DNA of 64,000 nucleotides from Parasponia andersonii. Taxonomy: Eukaryota; Streptophyta; Magnoliopsida; Rosales; Cannabaceae. Position numbers and translations under genes: made by a program. The stretch spans positions 172,686 to 236,685 of the forward strand of contig JXTB01000124.1 in NCBI GenBank assembly GCA_002914805.1, given 5' to 3'. Under the pieces are notes generated by a model. The model worked only from the letters and a program-made list of their open reading frames with translations. It ran no database searches and had not been told where the DNA came from. Shown in pieces: positions 35,843-47,525 of the stretch. Each line of letters starts with the position of its first letter. Positions within the stretch are counted from its first letter, which is position 1.

Positions 35843-36770
35843 AACTTATGCTTTCGTCGTTGAGCTTGACATGAGGTTGTTTTCGAAGTAAATTTAAATT
35901 TCATTACAATCTCTTTTATTATGCTAGGGATACCGGATAATGAGGTCTGGTAGAGTTAGATCCTACTTGTTCTGATAAAGGTAACTCTCAGCCATTTTCA
36001 TTCTATATCTGTAGGAGGAGGTAGAGCATTTAATGAAGGTTCATATCTCGCGGGATTTGATGCTGTAAAGTCCAAAATTCTTACAGCCTTGAGCTGCTGC
36101 AAAAACTCAATTTTTTTTTTGAACTGTAGATACATATTGTTTTTCCTTTTATGGTTTGAAAATATTTCGTGGTTGTGCAGTAATTGTTTTATTTATTTTA
36201 GGTTTAGGCTGTCGCAGATGTTAGACGGTCAATGTGGAATGAAGCAGTGACTACGACTAACGCAGGAAACCTTACTCTGCATTTTTCAAAATATAACGTG
36301 TAGAGTAATGTTAGGAACACTAATGTCACTTCGTGAGGAGGTATTTATTATTTTTTAAAGTGGAATTACAGCATTTAGAATTACAATTATGTGGCTAAAA
36401 TTAATATTATGTTATTAGTATAAGTTTTTGATGTCCCAATCTTTAACCATAAGGTGAATAGGGAATTGCCAGTTGAAAGTTATAAATTACCATCTATATT
36501 ATGATATGGTCAAGTTTTCGATTATTTAATTGTTGAAGGCGACAGTTCAAATACATCGAATAGGGTTGTTTTTATTGGCTACTCTCTTTAATACCAAACA
36601 GTTCGAGTCTCATTTGAACATGAAACTAACAGAAACTAGAACTAGATTGGTTGATAAAGTCAAATCTCTTCAATTTTAGTTTGAGTATACTTTGTTTAGT
36701 GAAGCGAAAAAAATAGAAAAAAGAAAGTCATTTCTGTATAGATAAGCAGACAAAACATTCTGACCAAATC
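35843..36770. other. 3' flank of the coiled-coil gene and intergenic spacer
   Basis: Probable 3' UTR of the preceding gene followed by AT-rich DNA. No gene seen. Confidence 0.5.
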
Positions 36771-37201
36771 GAATTTTTTTTGTTAATTTCACTTCAGATT
36801 TTAATCGAGGTCAACCGAATAATTCACCCTAGTTGAACCTAATCACTCTAGAGAAATGGTTTTGGAGGAAAATCATATAAGTTTGGTGAAGTTAGAGAAA
36901 CAATTGTCTTATTATTTTTATATTTTTTCCATCTCAAAACGATAAGAGTGAGACATTATTCATTCGATAACCGTGCTTTGCCCCCACACTTGTTATAGCT
37001 TCAAAACCACATATCATTTCCATCCTTTCACTGCATTCTTAGAAAAAAAAGCACCAAGTTGAAACAATTTGAGTCCCATAATTTCTATCTGTTCAATTAT
37101 GCTTAAATATTGTAAATATATAAAAGTATATGTCACTGTGGCTTCTGTTTTTATTTTATATTGGATTATCAAACGTGAAATTTGACAAACAGATAATAAA
37201 G
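36770..37201 (+). repeat. Duplicated MYB promoter region (degenerate)
   Basis: It matches about 28970-29457 upstream of the intact MYB in the same order (for example 'aaccgaaWaattcaccc', 'ggWgaagttagag', 'caRacagactataaa' versus 'caaacagataataaa'), so the duplication includes upstream sequence. Confidence 0.75.
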
Positions 37202-38427
37202 ATGGTGAGGCCTCCTTCCGACAAGCCGTAGTTGAAGAGTGATAAATGCAGAATATGCAAAGGCTGCTTGAATATGTATCAAAGCATGTAGAAGGCAAAT
37301 GGACCTCTGTCCCAAAAAGAGCAGATTCAATTGGATGTCGCAACATTTCGTTGCACTTCCAAGATAAAAGTCATTTAGCCTTGCTTGGTAATAGCACTAT
37401 CAAGCAAAATATTTCCACAAATTTGATTTCTATCGAGAGAGAGAGAGAGAGAGAGAGAACACATAAGTTATTAAATGACAATACTGAAACTTACTTGGAA
37501 TTCTATATTTGGGTTTTTTGCAGGTCTCAGAAGAAGTGGGAGAAGTTGTAGCCTCAGATGGATCAATTTCATGAGGGTTGATCTCAAGGATGAGAGCTTC
37601 ACACCTGATCAATTGTGAAAGATTCATGCAGCCACAGGAAACAATTACTATATTGACTTTTGAAGTTTTTTCCAATAGGCCTTTTATCACCTACTCTAAA
37701 GGCTTTTAACCTTCTTCCCTTTTATGCCTTGTTTTCTTTTTCAGTACTACTTCAAATCTTAATTTTTGGGAAGAAAAAGAAAAAACTAAAGTCTAGTTTT
37801 CAGAGCCTAATTTCCAACTAATCATTCTACCTGGTTCTTGAACTAGTTTTGTGTATATCTGTCCTACTTGGAGTAAACTTTAAAATATCAAAAGAACCCC
37901 AAAAATATTCAAAGATGTGACACTCTTCCGCATTTCATACAAAATTTAGGCCTGGATTTGAGCATACCAAAGGATAACCACCAACCAAAGCGATTCGGAA
38001 ACTGTTTTAACGGATTCTTTTCTCTTGGAAGTGCCATAACAATGACTCTTTCTCCAAACAACTTCCAGGAAGAACGAACAAGGATGTGAAGAACCGCTGG
38101 AACACTAAGTTGAGAAAGAAGCTCTATTAAATGGGAATCGACCCGGTTACTCACAAGTCCTTCTCCCAAATCTTGGCAGACTACGGACACATTTGTGGCC
38201 TCCTAAAGGTCCGGACGAGAATTGGTTAACTCAACAAAGACTTAACATGCAATCCAGATAAGGACAAAATTGGGAGAGATTATTTCACTACAAATCTAAT
38301 AAAACCAGAAAGACAAATTAAGTGTGAAGGAGCTAAAGGTATGGATTATACAATACTCTCAAGCAAGGGAGCAATTAATGATATGTCTTCATGTGAGAGT
38401 TCATTTTGTTGAAAGCCCTCACTAGTG
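37202..38427 (+). pseudogene. MYB35/TDF1-like pseudogene, second copy of 29458-31243
   Basis: All three exons of the intact MYB are recognisable in order with introns between them: exon 1 relic at 37202-37324, exon 2 relic at about 37524-37645, exon 3 relic at about 38055-38427. Because introns are retained, this arose by DNA duplication, not retroposition. It is broken many times. Exon 1 has early stops after VRPPSDKP and a frameshift near 37245. The intron 1 donor GT is changed to AT at 37325-37326. Exon 2 has stops and lost bases. The start of exon 3, including the R3 tryptophan after the splice site, is missing, and later exon 3 is shortened. A (GA)n run lies at 37436-37459. It sits on the same strand 7.7 kb from the intact copy. 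Confidence 0.92.
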
Positions 38428-38703
38428 GTGATAAATTTTTTTAGTGTCTAGATTGGACTAATATAATGCAAGGCATAAGCTATGTAATCTGCTAAGGAAT
38501 ATTTACTGAGGGTTCTGTTCCCCTGCGTCACCATTCGGGATTCGACTATTACGTATTACGTTAAAATTTAGAAGTTAAGAGTCGACTGAAAAACATGTAA
38601 CACACCCTAACTCCGATGACACCTTAATCTCTTCTTATGGGATGCCAAACCAATCTAATCAGGGTCAATTGCTGCCAAAAAAGAAGAAGAATAGGATCAA
38701 ACT

Positions 38704-39121
38704 TGTTGTGTAGTTTTTTGATTACCATAAATAATTGACATGCCTAATTTTTAAAAGAGTCAACTAGTTAATTAAGGAGGAGATAATTATGCATTATTAT
38801 GTAGTCACCCAATCTCAATATTATATTGTACTTATATGTAGTTTCTTATTCATAAAATTGGGAAATCTAAAGTCACCCTCACCTATATAAAAAGAGTTCA
38901 GTCTTATAATTTTTCATCTCACAATCAGATCACTACACATTCTTTGTAATTCTCTCATTGCTCTTACCTTGAGATTTAGAGAAACTCTTGTAATTCTCTA
39001 GAAAATAATAAAGAAAAATGGACGTAACCTCATCTTTTTTGGAACTGAACTACTGTAAAATTCTTGTCTCCTTATTTACTTTAATTTATCAACATTTTTC
39101 ACACACAAACCACATCTTGCA
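38704..39121 (+). repeat. 5' LTR of the Tat-like element
   Basis: TGTTGTGT...TTGCA ends, 418 bp, alignable over its length to 46116-46536. A TATATAAAAAG box lies at about 38884, followed by an Ig-like run of CTCT/TCTCAT sequence typical of an R-U5 region. Confidence 0.8.
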
Positions 39122-39205
39122 ATTCTCTAAATTTGTTCCGTCAATAATTAGTGCTAGAAGGAGGGTTATTCTAGCAAAGTATTCATCAATTTTGCTTCTT
39201 CAACA

Positions 39206-40930
39206 ATGGCAAACACTAGAAATACTGCCAAAAATGCTGGAGTCAGCTACAATCAACCTCAAAATACTATTGTTGCACAGGTCGATCCTACTAAGAATCA
39301 ACTAGATGTGACCGTACTTGAGGAGAATATCGTCCTTACTCTTGTAAATTTTCAGCAAATCACCAATCAGATCAATGATTCTCTGAAGTGACTTGCTAAA
39401 GGACAAATGGTCACTCTACCATAATGCGAACATCTCAGAGATTGCCCTACCTGATGACTAAAAAGAAGGATCCAGATCCAAGAAGTGGGAAATCACGACC
39501 AGCTCAGGACCCATCAGGAGCGCCATGTAGATTGCACTACTAAGGAAAAAGAAAAAGCCGCAAACTTATCACTAGAATCTGGTACAAGAAGTTCAAGCAC
39601 AGACTGTGATCATAGACAACCTTCTAGGAGAGCTCCCCATCAATCGTGATCATCTAAGCAACGAGCAAAATCATCAATCGAGAAGCATCTTCAAAAGAAA
39701 TAGCAGGGAGCTAAGGCAAAACTCTACAGACTTAAGACAATATTAAGAACAGTGATGTCAAAGAAGTAGTCATAAGTGATCCACATCCATCATGTTCATA
39801 CTATTGTGGTGGAATTTTTACAAAGGTCATTGCAGACCCCATCTAATCAACATGTCTTACGTCGTAATATTAATAATCAAAGACCATCCCTACCACTAGT
39901 TAGAGACAATACGCTTCCTCCTAATATTAATGTTTATAATTTGAGGATCGCATTAGATGCATTTGCTAGATGGGATAATGAGTCCGCAGATAGATATCAT
40001 CAATCACCTTTTAAAAAAGAAGTTTGAGTTATAACATTATCTGTTAGATTCAAACTTCTCACGATAAATATCTTTGATGGGAAAACTGATCTAGAGAACC
40101 ACATAGATCACTTTAACAACCTGATGAAGCTCCATCGGGTTGATGACCTTATACTTTACAGGTACTTTACTGTAACCCTCACAGGTGCAACAAAGAAGTG
40201 GTTCTGAGGACTTCATCCTAGTTCGATCTTATCCTGGTAGTAACTCTAGACCGTATTCTTGAGACAAATTCAAGCTACAAAGAACTTTACTGTTCCATTA
40301 ATCAATTTGTCTGTTATTCATCAAAGTCTAGAGGAAATTCTACAATCATATCTCAACTATTTTTACTTCAAATTTGACGAAAGTTAACAACCTGCTTGAA
40401 AGAAGAGTCTTGACTTTAATAATGGCCGGAGTACAACTAGAGACTAAACTCTGGGAAGAATTGCTATAGCAAGAATGTAAGACTCTCAAAGACTTCTACT
40501 ATACAGTTGATCGACATCTAAGGGTAGAATCGTCGCGAGAAAATATTCATAAGATAAAGAAGGAAGGAGAAAAAGATATAACCAAGGATACGACTACAAA
40601 AACCAACAATAATAAGAAGAAGTCAAAAAAGAGAAAGAACGAGTAGTCAGCTGAAAAGCAACTTGAGCTAAAGAAGTAGGAGATTCTAAGAACTCTCCTA
40701 TGATTTAACAATTATACCAAACTGAGTGCACCCATAGATCATATTTATGCGGTCACAAATCAGCAGAAGCAATATCGTAAGCAGGGGTCGATAAAGCGGG
40801 ATAGAGCAAAAAGTGATCCTAATAAGTTTTGCCGATATCATAATAATATTAGACATCACACTAACAACTGATATACCCTAAAAGATAAGATCGAGAGGTT
40901 AATCAGAAAAGAACAACTGTAACAATATAC
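39206..40930 (+). pseudogene. Ty3/gypsy gag remnant
   Basis: An ATG at 39206 opens MANTRNTAKNAG and stops at 39391. Further frames continue as gag-like sequence: INIFDGKTDLENHIDHFNNL and YRYFTVTLTGATKKWF near 40065-40205 (retrotransposon gag domain), then FCRYHNNIRHHTNNC followed by LKDKIERLIRKE near 40828-40915, a degenerate zinc-knuckle-type region. Many stops and shifts. Confidence 0.8.
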
Positions 40931-40941
40931 TAGACAGGACA

Positions 40942-42200
40942 ATGGAGGTTTACATTAATAACATGTTGGTAAAGTCGCAGAAAGCTAAAGATCATATTAA
41001 GCACCTTGATGAGATGTTCAAAATTCTTCGAAAATATCAAATGAAGCTGAACTTCAAGAAGTGTGCATTTAGTGTAGGATCTGGGAAGTTTTTGGGATTC
41101 ATAGTCAATCAGTGAAGTATTGAAGCTAATCTTCAAAAGATCCAAGCTTTGATTGACATGCAATCACCTCCCAAACCCAAAGATGTGCAGAGCTTGGCGG
41201 GAAGAATAACTTTATTTAGTCGATTTATCTTAAGAACAACTAACAAATGCCAACTATTCTTTGAGGTGCTGAAAGTATCGAAGAAGTTCTACTAGATAGA
41301 AAAGTGCGAGCAAGTGTTCTAAGACTTAAAGAAATACTTTGGTTCTTCTCCACTATTGTCGAAGCCAAAACTAGGGGAAAAGTTGTACTTATACCTTGTT
41401 ATTTCCAAATATGCAACAAGTGCTGTTTTAATTCGAAAAGAAGAAATATACAGCGAGTTGTATATTATGTAAGTAAAAGACTACTCGATGCCAAAACGAG
41501 ATATCTGAAGATGGAGAAGTTGGTACTAGTGCTTGTCATCATATCTAGGAAGTTTCGACCATATTTTCATGTACATTCTATTGAGGTTTTCACAAACTTT
41601 CTATTGAAATAAGTTTTGCAAAAGCATGAAGTGCCATGACGATTACTCAAGTGGGCAGTTGAACTAAGTCAATTCGACATCAATTTTCAACCTCGCACTG
41701 CGATTAAAGGTCAAGCTCTTGCAGATTTTATTGTAGAATTTACTTATGATGTCGATCTTCGCATAGAAGTAATTGAGAAACTATAATGGATATAAATAAG
41801 TTGTGAAAACTTTATGTTGATAGATCGTCAAACAAAAATAAAGTTGGTGCAAGTTTGATATTAATCAGTCCAAAAGGGTATAATATTCATTGCGTACTTC
41901 GCTTTGGATTTTTAGCATCGAATAATGAAGTAGAATATGAAGCATTAATTTTTGGACTTAACTTTGCACAAGAGATGAAGTTAGAGATAATCGAGGTGTT
42001 CAGTGATTCCTAATTAGTTGTTTGCCAAGTAATTGGTAATTATCAAGCAAAAAGAGGGAAGATGTTGGCCTATATGCAAGAAGTATAACATCTCTTCTCA
42101 ATGTTTACTGCATATAGTATTCAACTACTACCTTGTAGAAAAAATAGCCAAGCAGATGCCTTAGCTAAATTGGCCTCGATGAAGGATATGGGGTTACTAA
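40942..42200 (+). pseudogene. Ty3/gypsy pol remnant (partial RT, RNase H, archaeal-type RNase H)
   Basis: The frame joins abruptly in mid-RT: VYINNMLVKS, then LNFKKCAFSVGSGKFLGFIV and the thumb/connection region to about 41300. RNase H-like sequence follows to about 41590. At 41810-42190 a second RNase H is visible: LYVDRSSNKNKVGASLILIS, NNEVEYEALIFGL and NSQADALAKLAS, with the D...E...D pattern of archaeal-type RNase H. Several internal stops are present. The catalytic core of RT, including its YxDD segment, is absent, apparently deleted together with protease at about 40930. Confidence 0.85.
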
Positions 42201-42368
42201 AGTTGATAATCACTTTCGATGTGCTCATATAAGTGAGAAAAATTTGTTGGTTAGCTTATATCTATGGTTGAGGGACACCTCTCTAGGCTGAGAATATATG
42301 CACTTCATAGTCAAGACATATCTCTATAGATTAAATGAGTGCAATTATGCAACTTCGATGAGATCTTC

Positions 42369-45358
42369 TGTAATACTCATGATTAGAATCCCCTAGAATT
42401 ATTAAGTGTTATTTGCTATTAATTGCATTTAATATTATTTAATTTATATAGTATTTGTGCCTAACTTGATTCTATGTAGTGATAATGTTCAGTATTGCTA
42501 GATCGATGTATACATACTCTGATTTAAAATTATAATATAAAGTTTATATTTATTACATATTAAGAATTTTTATTTATCATTTTATATTTTGTTATGAGTG
42601 CACTATGAATCTAATTATCTTACATGCCTACTAAAATTTTTGTAGATTCTTAAAATAATAAAAATGTGTAATTAATATAATCTAATATATTTGTTTGAAG
42701 TTAATTAAGTAAGTAATTATTGTCATTAATGTTATTAATATTTAATTGACACAACGTGACATTTAATTATAATATATATATATATATATATGATTTAAGT
42801 GTTGTGTGAAAAAAAAGGGAGAAGAGAAATCATTTATGCTATTATTTTATTTTTGAATTTCATATAACATATATATATATATATTAATATTTAAATAGAA
42901 TATATATATATATATATTAATTACACTAAATAAAAAAATATATATGGCTGTCGTTACATGCATTTATATGACTAAAAAAAATAGAAAAAGAGAAACATAT
43001 GATTTAAATAATGGGATTTCAATTATATGCTGATGTTTATATTTCTATTTTTCTCTAAACTTTAACCACCTCTTCCTCTTCCTTATCTCTCTAAAAATAT
43101 AGAAAGAAATTTTCTAAGTATCATTTTTTGTCTATTTGTCTATCTTTAAATTTTTAATCTCTAAGAGAAGTTTAAGTCTAAGAATTTTAAGATTTTTATC
43201 ACTTTTATTTGATTTGTGAGTAAATCTCTACGCATGTTTTTTCTAATTTTTTATTTATTTATTTTTCTTTAGGTATGATAATGAGTCTTAATTTACTGTA
43301 TTTATATGATTAAATATAATTTTATTGATTATTTTATGATTTTAATATTTCTTAGCATAAATATGTCACTGTTTTGTTTTTTCATAAAACTGATCTCTGT
43401 GTTCTACGAATTCTTATAAAGAGTCAAAAATTTATTTTCATACCCTTCTTTTTCGTGGATATTTCTGAAAATGTCTAGTTTTGTCTCAAAACTTTTTAGA
43501 ACTAATAGTTTTTTAATTATATAATAACAAATTTTTTATTACACATTGTGAGTGTGCTAAAATATCTGATAATAGACACTATTTTAAGATTCCAGATTTT
43601 ATATTATTTTTCTAGAGTTTTTCATAATCTAATATTGGTAAAGTATATTTTTAGATATGTTATATGATCACTGTAAAATTTATAGATAGTGTTTCTTAAT
43701 GAATTATTGTTCATAATTTTCTAAATTCTGTGTATATTGTTGTAATTTGGTGATGGCAGTTTTGTAAGAGGATGGTTATAAATTATGAATAATTAGTTAG
43801 CATTATTTTTTGAGCCAATAAAAATTTCTAATTATATTTCTATATGTCTAATATGTCTCTCAAATGTTTCGGTATTAAAATATTTTTATAATAGGAGAAA
43901 TAAATCGTTTTGTACCTATTAGTCAGAAAATATATGAAATTGATAGATTATGTATTTAAATTCTAAAAATATATAACTATTATTTAGGTATTTTTTGTAA
44001 TTTTTTTAATTTTTTATGGTAAAATAGTGTTAAGAATGTTTTTGTGAAAGTTTACATCAAATTGATTGGTGATATAATTTTTAGACAAGCTATTATCATT
44101 TTTGGTTATCGTAAGCGTATTCTATGAAATTGGTTGTGAGATTATTGTATGAGATGCTCGTTATATTTTATATTGAATATTTTCAATTTTATACATAAAT
44201 TATGTTCATCTTAAGTGCATCAAAGATAAAATAGTCTTTCGAAAAATTTCATTGAAATAAGAAAAATAAATTAAGCAAATTTGCACTTATAATACCGACA
44301 ATATAAGTGGGGCACGTAAGTCGTAAGCATTCGAAGGATATTCTCATTTTTCTTGAATTTTTATTTTCACTTAGACTTAAGGTAAGTAAACCATACTTAA
44401 CTTTACTAATTGTTTATATATTTTACAATGTATAGTTATGTGTTATATGTGTTTTACATGGAAATTGATGACATATAACATATTATTTTATGTGAGGCAT
44501 GGTCATCTATATGCATGGCATGATTTTATAAAATGGTGTGTTTCAAAAGAACAAAATTTTACGATAGAATGATTTTTCTAAAAGTTTAATTAAAGATTTT
44601 GAAAAGTAAAATTTTAAAGAAATTGGTGTGTGTCTGTGTTTATAGGGCTGAGTAGACACGAGACGCAGAAGACTGGCGTACCCACTAAGGATAAATGATA
44701 ATAGACTATTTTAGAGATGTGCCCCATATGATTTTAACTCTGGGGACGATAGGCTCTTTTTGGGATCATTAATATGCGTGTGACTTCATAGGCTAGGTGC
44801 ACTCACTTTATACTTCTAATATGGTTCTACCAAGGAGTCGGTAGCAAAGTAAGAACTTATTCGGCAATCACGGCCTACTGGTTACCAAAAGCTCAGGCAT
44901 TATACTGAGTACTTTTAAGGATTAAAATTAAAAGTCTTCAAAGTCATAAAAAAATCACAAAGAATATATTTTAGAAAATAATTAAAGTATGCCTCATTAA
45001 TTATGTGCATTATGGTTTACTTACTAGGCTTTAAACTCATTATATTATTTAACATTTTTCAGGTGATGAATAATAGCATATCGGATGATAGTAATGAGGC
45101 GACTCGATGATATGGTGGTCTAGATTTAAATTAAATGAATATTTTCTAATTTTTATTTTCTGTTATTGACATTTTATATTTTTAAAAGTTTTTCTATAGC
45201 TTTTGTGACTTTCAAATTATTAATAGTATTTTCTTTATGAATTTAATAGAGACTTTAATAAGATATTTATTTTATAAAAATAATATTCTGTATTTTTTTT
45301 ACGTTTAAGGAATTCAATGATAGCACGCTACCTAAGGGTCAGGTATTTTTTTTTAATA
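42369..45358 (+). mobile_element. Nested LTR (probable solo LTR, about 3.0 kb)
   Basis: It starts TGTAATACTCATGATTAG and ends near AGGGTCAGGTATT followed by a T run. These are the forms I recall for large plant Ty3/gypsy LTRs (TGTAATACCC ... GGGT.TTACA). It lies between the pol remnant and the 3' LTR of the Tat-like element, with no coding inside. Possible target repeats are TCTTC (42364-42368) and TCTTT (45359-45363). It contains GGTAAGTAAACC near 44389 and GCTGAGTAGACACGAG near 44647. The 3' boundary is approximate because of the T run. Confidence 0.6.
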
Positions 45359-46115
45359 TCTTTGATTACTTTCAGTATTTTTTGAATTTTCTAATATTTT
45401 GCAGAAAATTTGAAATATGACAAATATGACACCTTTTTAAACTACTAAAAAGCATAAAAGGAGTTCATATCATTCAGCTACTGCAAGCTGCTCTTCGACA
45501 ACGTAGGTATCATCAACTATGTCTTCAAGGTAGCACACCTTACTTTGTTTTTTGGCGATTTTATTAATCTCCTTCAGGATTTTAACGAAAAAGTATCATG
45601 TCTAGATCGAGACTTTTAAAATAAAAAGCATACTTCTACAATGCAATTATTACAAATTTATGGTTAAGAAAAAATCTTTTTTAAAAAACTTTACAATCTC
45701 TTTAATACTCTACTAGAAAATAGTTGCATCAACAACGACATAATTCTTGGGCGTTTCCTACTTCTCCATAAGTTTCTATGGAAGATTAATGAGATCGCTT
45801 TTGAGTCGCATACTTTACTTTTACTCTTGCTATTAGAGAAGTGTACTAAGAATTCGATCTTTATTATACTCACAAAAGGTTAATTCACTTATTTACGAAA
45901 AAGAGATGTCAACAAGAGTATGATGGTGTTATTTGATCACTGCTTTACATCTATAAACTCAATCGTCAACATCGACAAAGAAGAATCAAGAGAACTTACA
46001 ATAAGTTCAGTTGAAGACTTGAGCGGGAACTATTGATCATAATGGCATGCGGTCAACTATTTTATCGAAGAAAGCTTTCAACACATCAAGGATATATTAA
46101 AAGTTGGGAGGTTAT
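45359..46115 (+). other. Remaining 3' part of the Tat-like element
   Basis: Sequence between the nested LTR and the 3' LTR. Integrase motifs were not recognised. A purine-rich AAAAGTTGGGAGG at about 46099-46111 directly before the LTR is a candidate polypurine tract. Confidence 0.5.
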
Positions 46116-46536
46116 TGTTGTGTGATTTTTTGACCACCATAAATAGTTGACTTGCCTAATCTCTAAAAAGGGCAACTAGCTAATTAAGGAGGATATAATT
46201 ACTCATTATTATATAGTCATCCAATCTTAATATAATATTATATTTAATTATGTAATTTTCTATTCACAAAATTAAGAAACCTAAAGCCACTCTCACATAT
46301 ATAAAAGATACTCAGTCTTATAATTTTTCATCTTACAATCACATCACTGCACTTTTTTTTGTAATTCTATTTTTGTTCTCACCTTGAGTCTTAAAAAAAC
46401 TCTTATAATTCTCTATAAAATAGTGAAGAAAAGTGGACATAAACTTATCTATTTTAGAGCTGAATTATTATAAAATTATTATTTTCTTATTTATTTTAAT
46501 TTATCAATTTTTTTCACAAACAAGTCATATATTGCA
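46116..46536 (+). repeat. 3' LTR of the Tat-like element
   Basis: Starts TGTTGTGTGATTTTTTGACC and ends ATTGCA; 421 bp; clear copy of 38704-39121 with moderate divergence, so the insertion is not recent. Confidence 0.8.
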
Positions 46537-47454
46537 ATTCTTGTCGACAAAACTTCCATCGTGAATAAACTGTTGTCCTGTACGTCGGTGTGGTGTTCAC
46601 TGATTATATTCTTTTAGACATCATTTCCTTTTTCTACTAATTAATTCCGTCTAATATGGTTCACGTTCGTTTGCTTTTCCCACCGAACTATAAATGAAAA
46701 ATCCAAAAACAATCTATGAGGTGACAAAATATCCTGCAGATAAGTTGTTCTAGTGGTTCTAGTGTGAGATGCATTATATTTGTGTAGTGAGATTGTGATT
46801 TACGGTAAAGTCTGCCTTTGTCTCATTCAATAAAATATCGTAATTTGTAAGATGCGGTTGATAATAGCATCATTACTTTCATATTAACAATCTATTGTCT
46901 TAATTACAAAGAAAACGGGAAATCCTTGGACCTGTGAATGTTATTTTTGTAATGGAGTTAGCGTAGCATTCAAAAACATTGTTGGGTTTTTGTAAAACAT
47001 AGGTAAAAGTTTTGAGCTTCCATCTTTCTCAATTTTAGGGAGGGAGTAGGTGAGACTATCAATCTCAATCAAATAACCATCATTTTAATGAGTGCCCTAT
47101 CATTGAGGTTAAAGTGATTTCCAAACGTGGAACTTAATATTGACAAGGATAAATCAAATCACTGCTTTTGTATCACTGATATAATAATTGGATTGATGCA
47201 CCAACAGAAAAAAAAGAAGGGGGAGGGGGGGAATCTTTCATAAATGTTGCCCTAGAAGGGCCCTTGGCCTAAACCAAACTTAGATCAAGTCAACGGTCAA
47301 AAAGCCACAAAAAAGTCCCCCGTCCTCCGCTCTCGGCGCATGTTAGATCTGATCCAGACCCCAGATATTAAACAAAAGAATTCCTCCCCATACAATGGTG
47401 GACCCTACCACCCTATGATCACGCGTCACTGATCTCACTCTTAATATCATATCA
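46537..47454. other. Upstream region of the dynein light chain gene
   Basis: No gene seen. A G-run lies at 47220-47231, and base composition becomes GC-richer after 47260, as expected approaching a gene. Confidence 0.5.
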
Positions 47455-47461
47455 TATATAA
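47455..47461 (+). promoter_or_regulatory. TATA box of the dynein light chain gene
   Basis: TATATAA about 70 bp before the start codon, which would place transcription start near 47485 and give a short leader of about 40 bases. Inferred from position. Confidence 0.5.
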
Positions 47462-47525
47462 CCCTTTGATACACGCAAGAGAGGCCCTTCATTTTCCCGC
47501 ATCCTCCATATCCCAGGATCCCACC

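Larger units (their letters stand above)
38704..46536 (+). mobile_element. Decayed Ty3/gypsy LTR retrotransposon, Tat lineage
   Basis: Two similar LTRs (38704-39121 and 46116-46536) bracket gag and partial pol remnants, all on the plus strand. A large LTR of another element is inserted at 42369-45358. The order gag, RT, RNase H, second (archaeal-type) RNase H is what places it in the Tat group. Protease, most of RT and integrase are missing or unrecognisable. Stops and frameshifts are frequent, so the element cannot move by itself. A clean target-site duplication was not found (AAACT on the left, ATTCT on the right). Confidence 0.85.

Noticed and set aside
47466..47525. Upstream extension of the dynein light chain frame
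   Set aside because: The frame is open but starts at TTG; the first ATG at 47526 has a near-perfect initiation context and a TATA box at a fitting distance.
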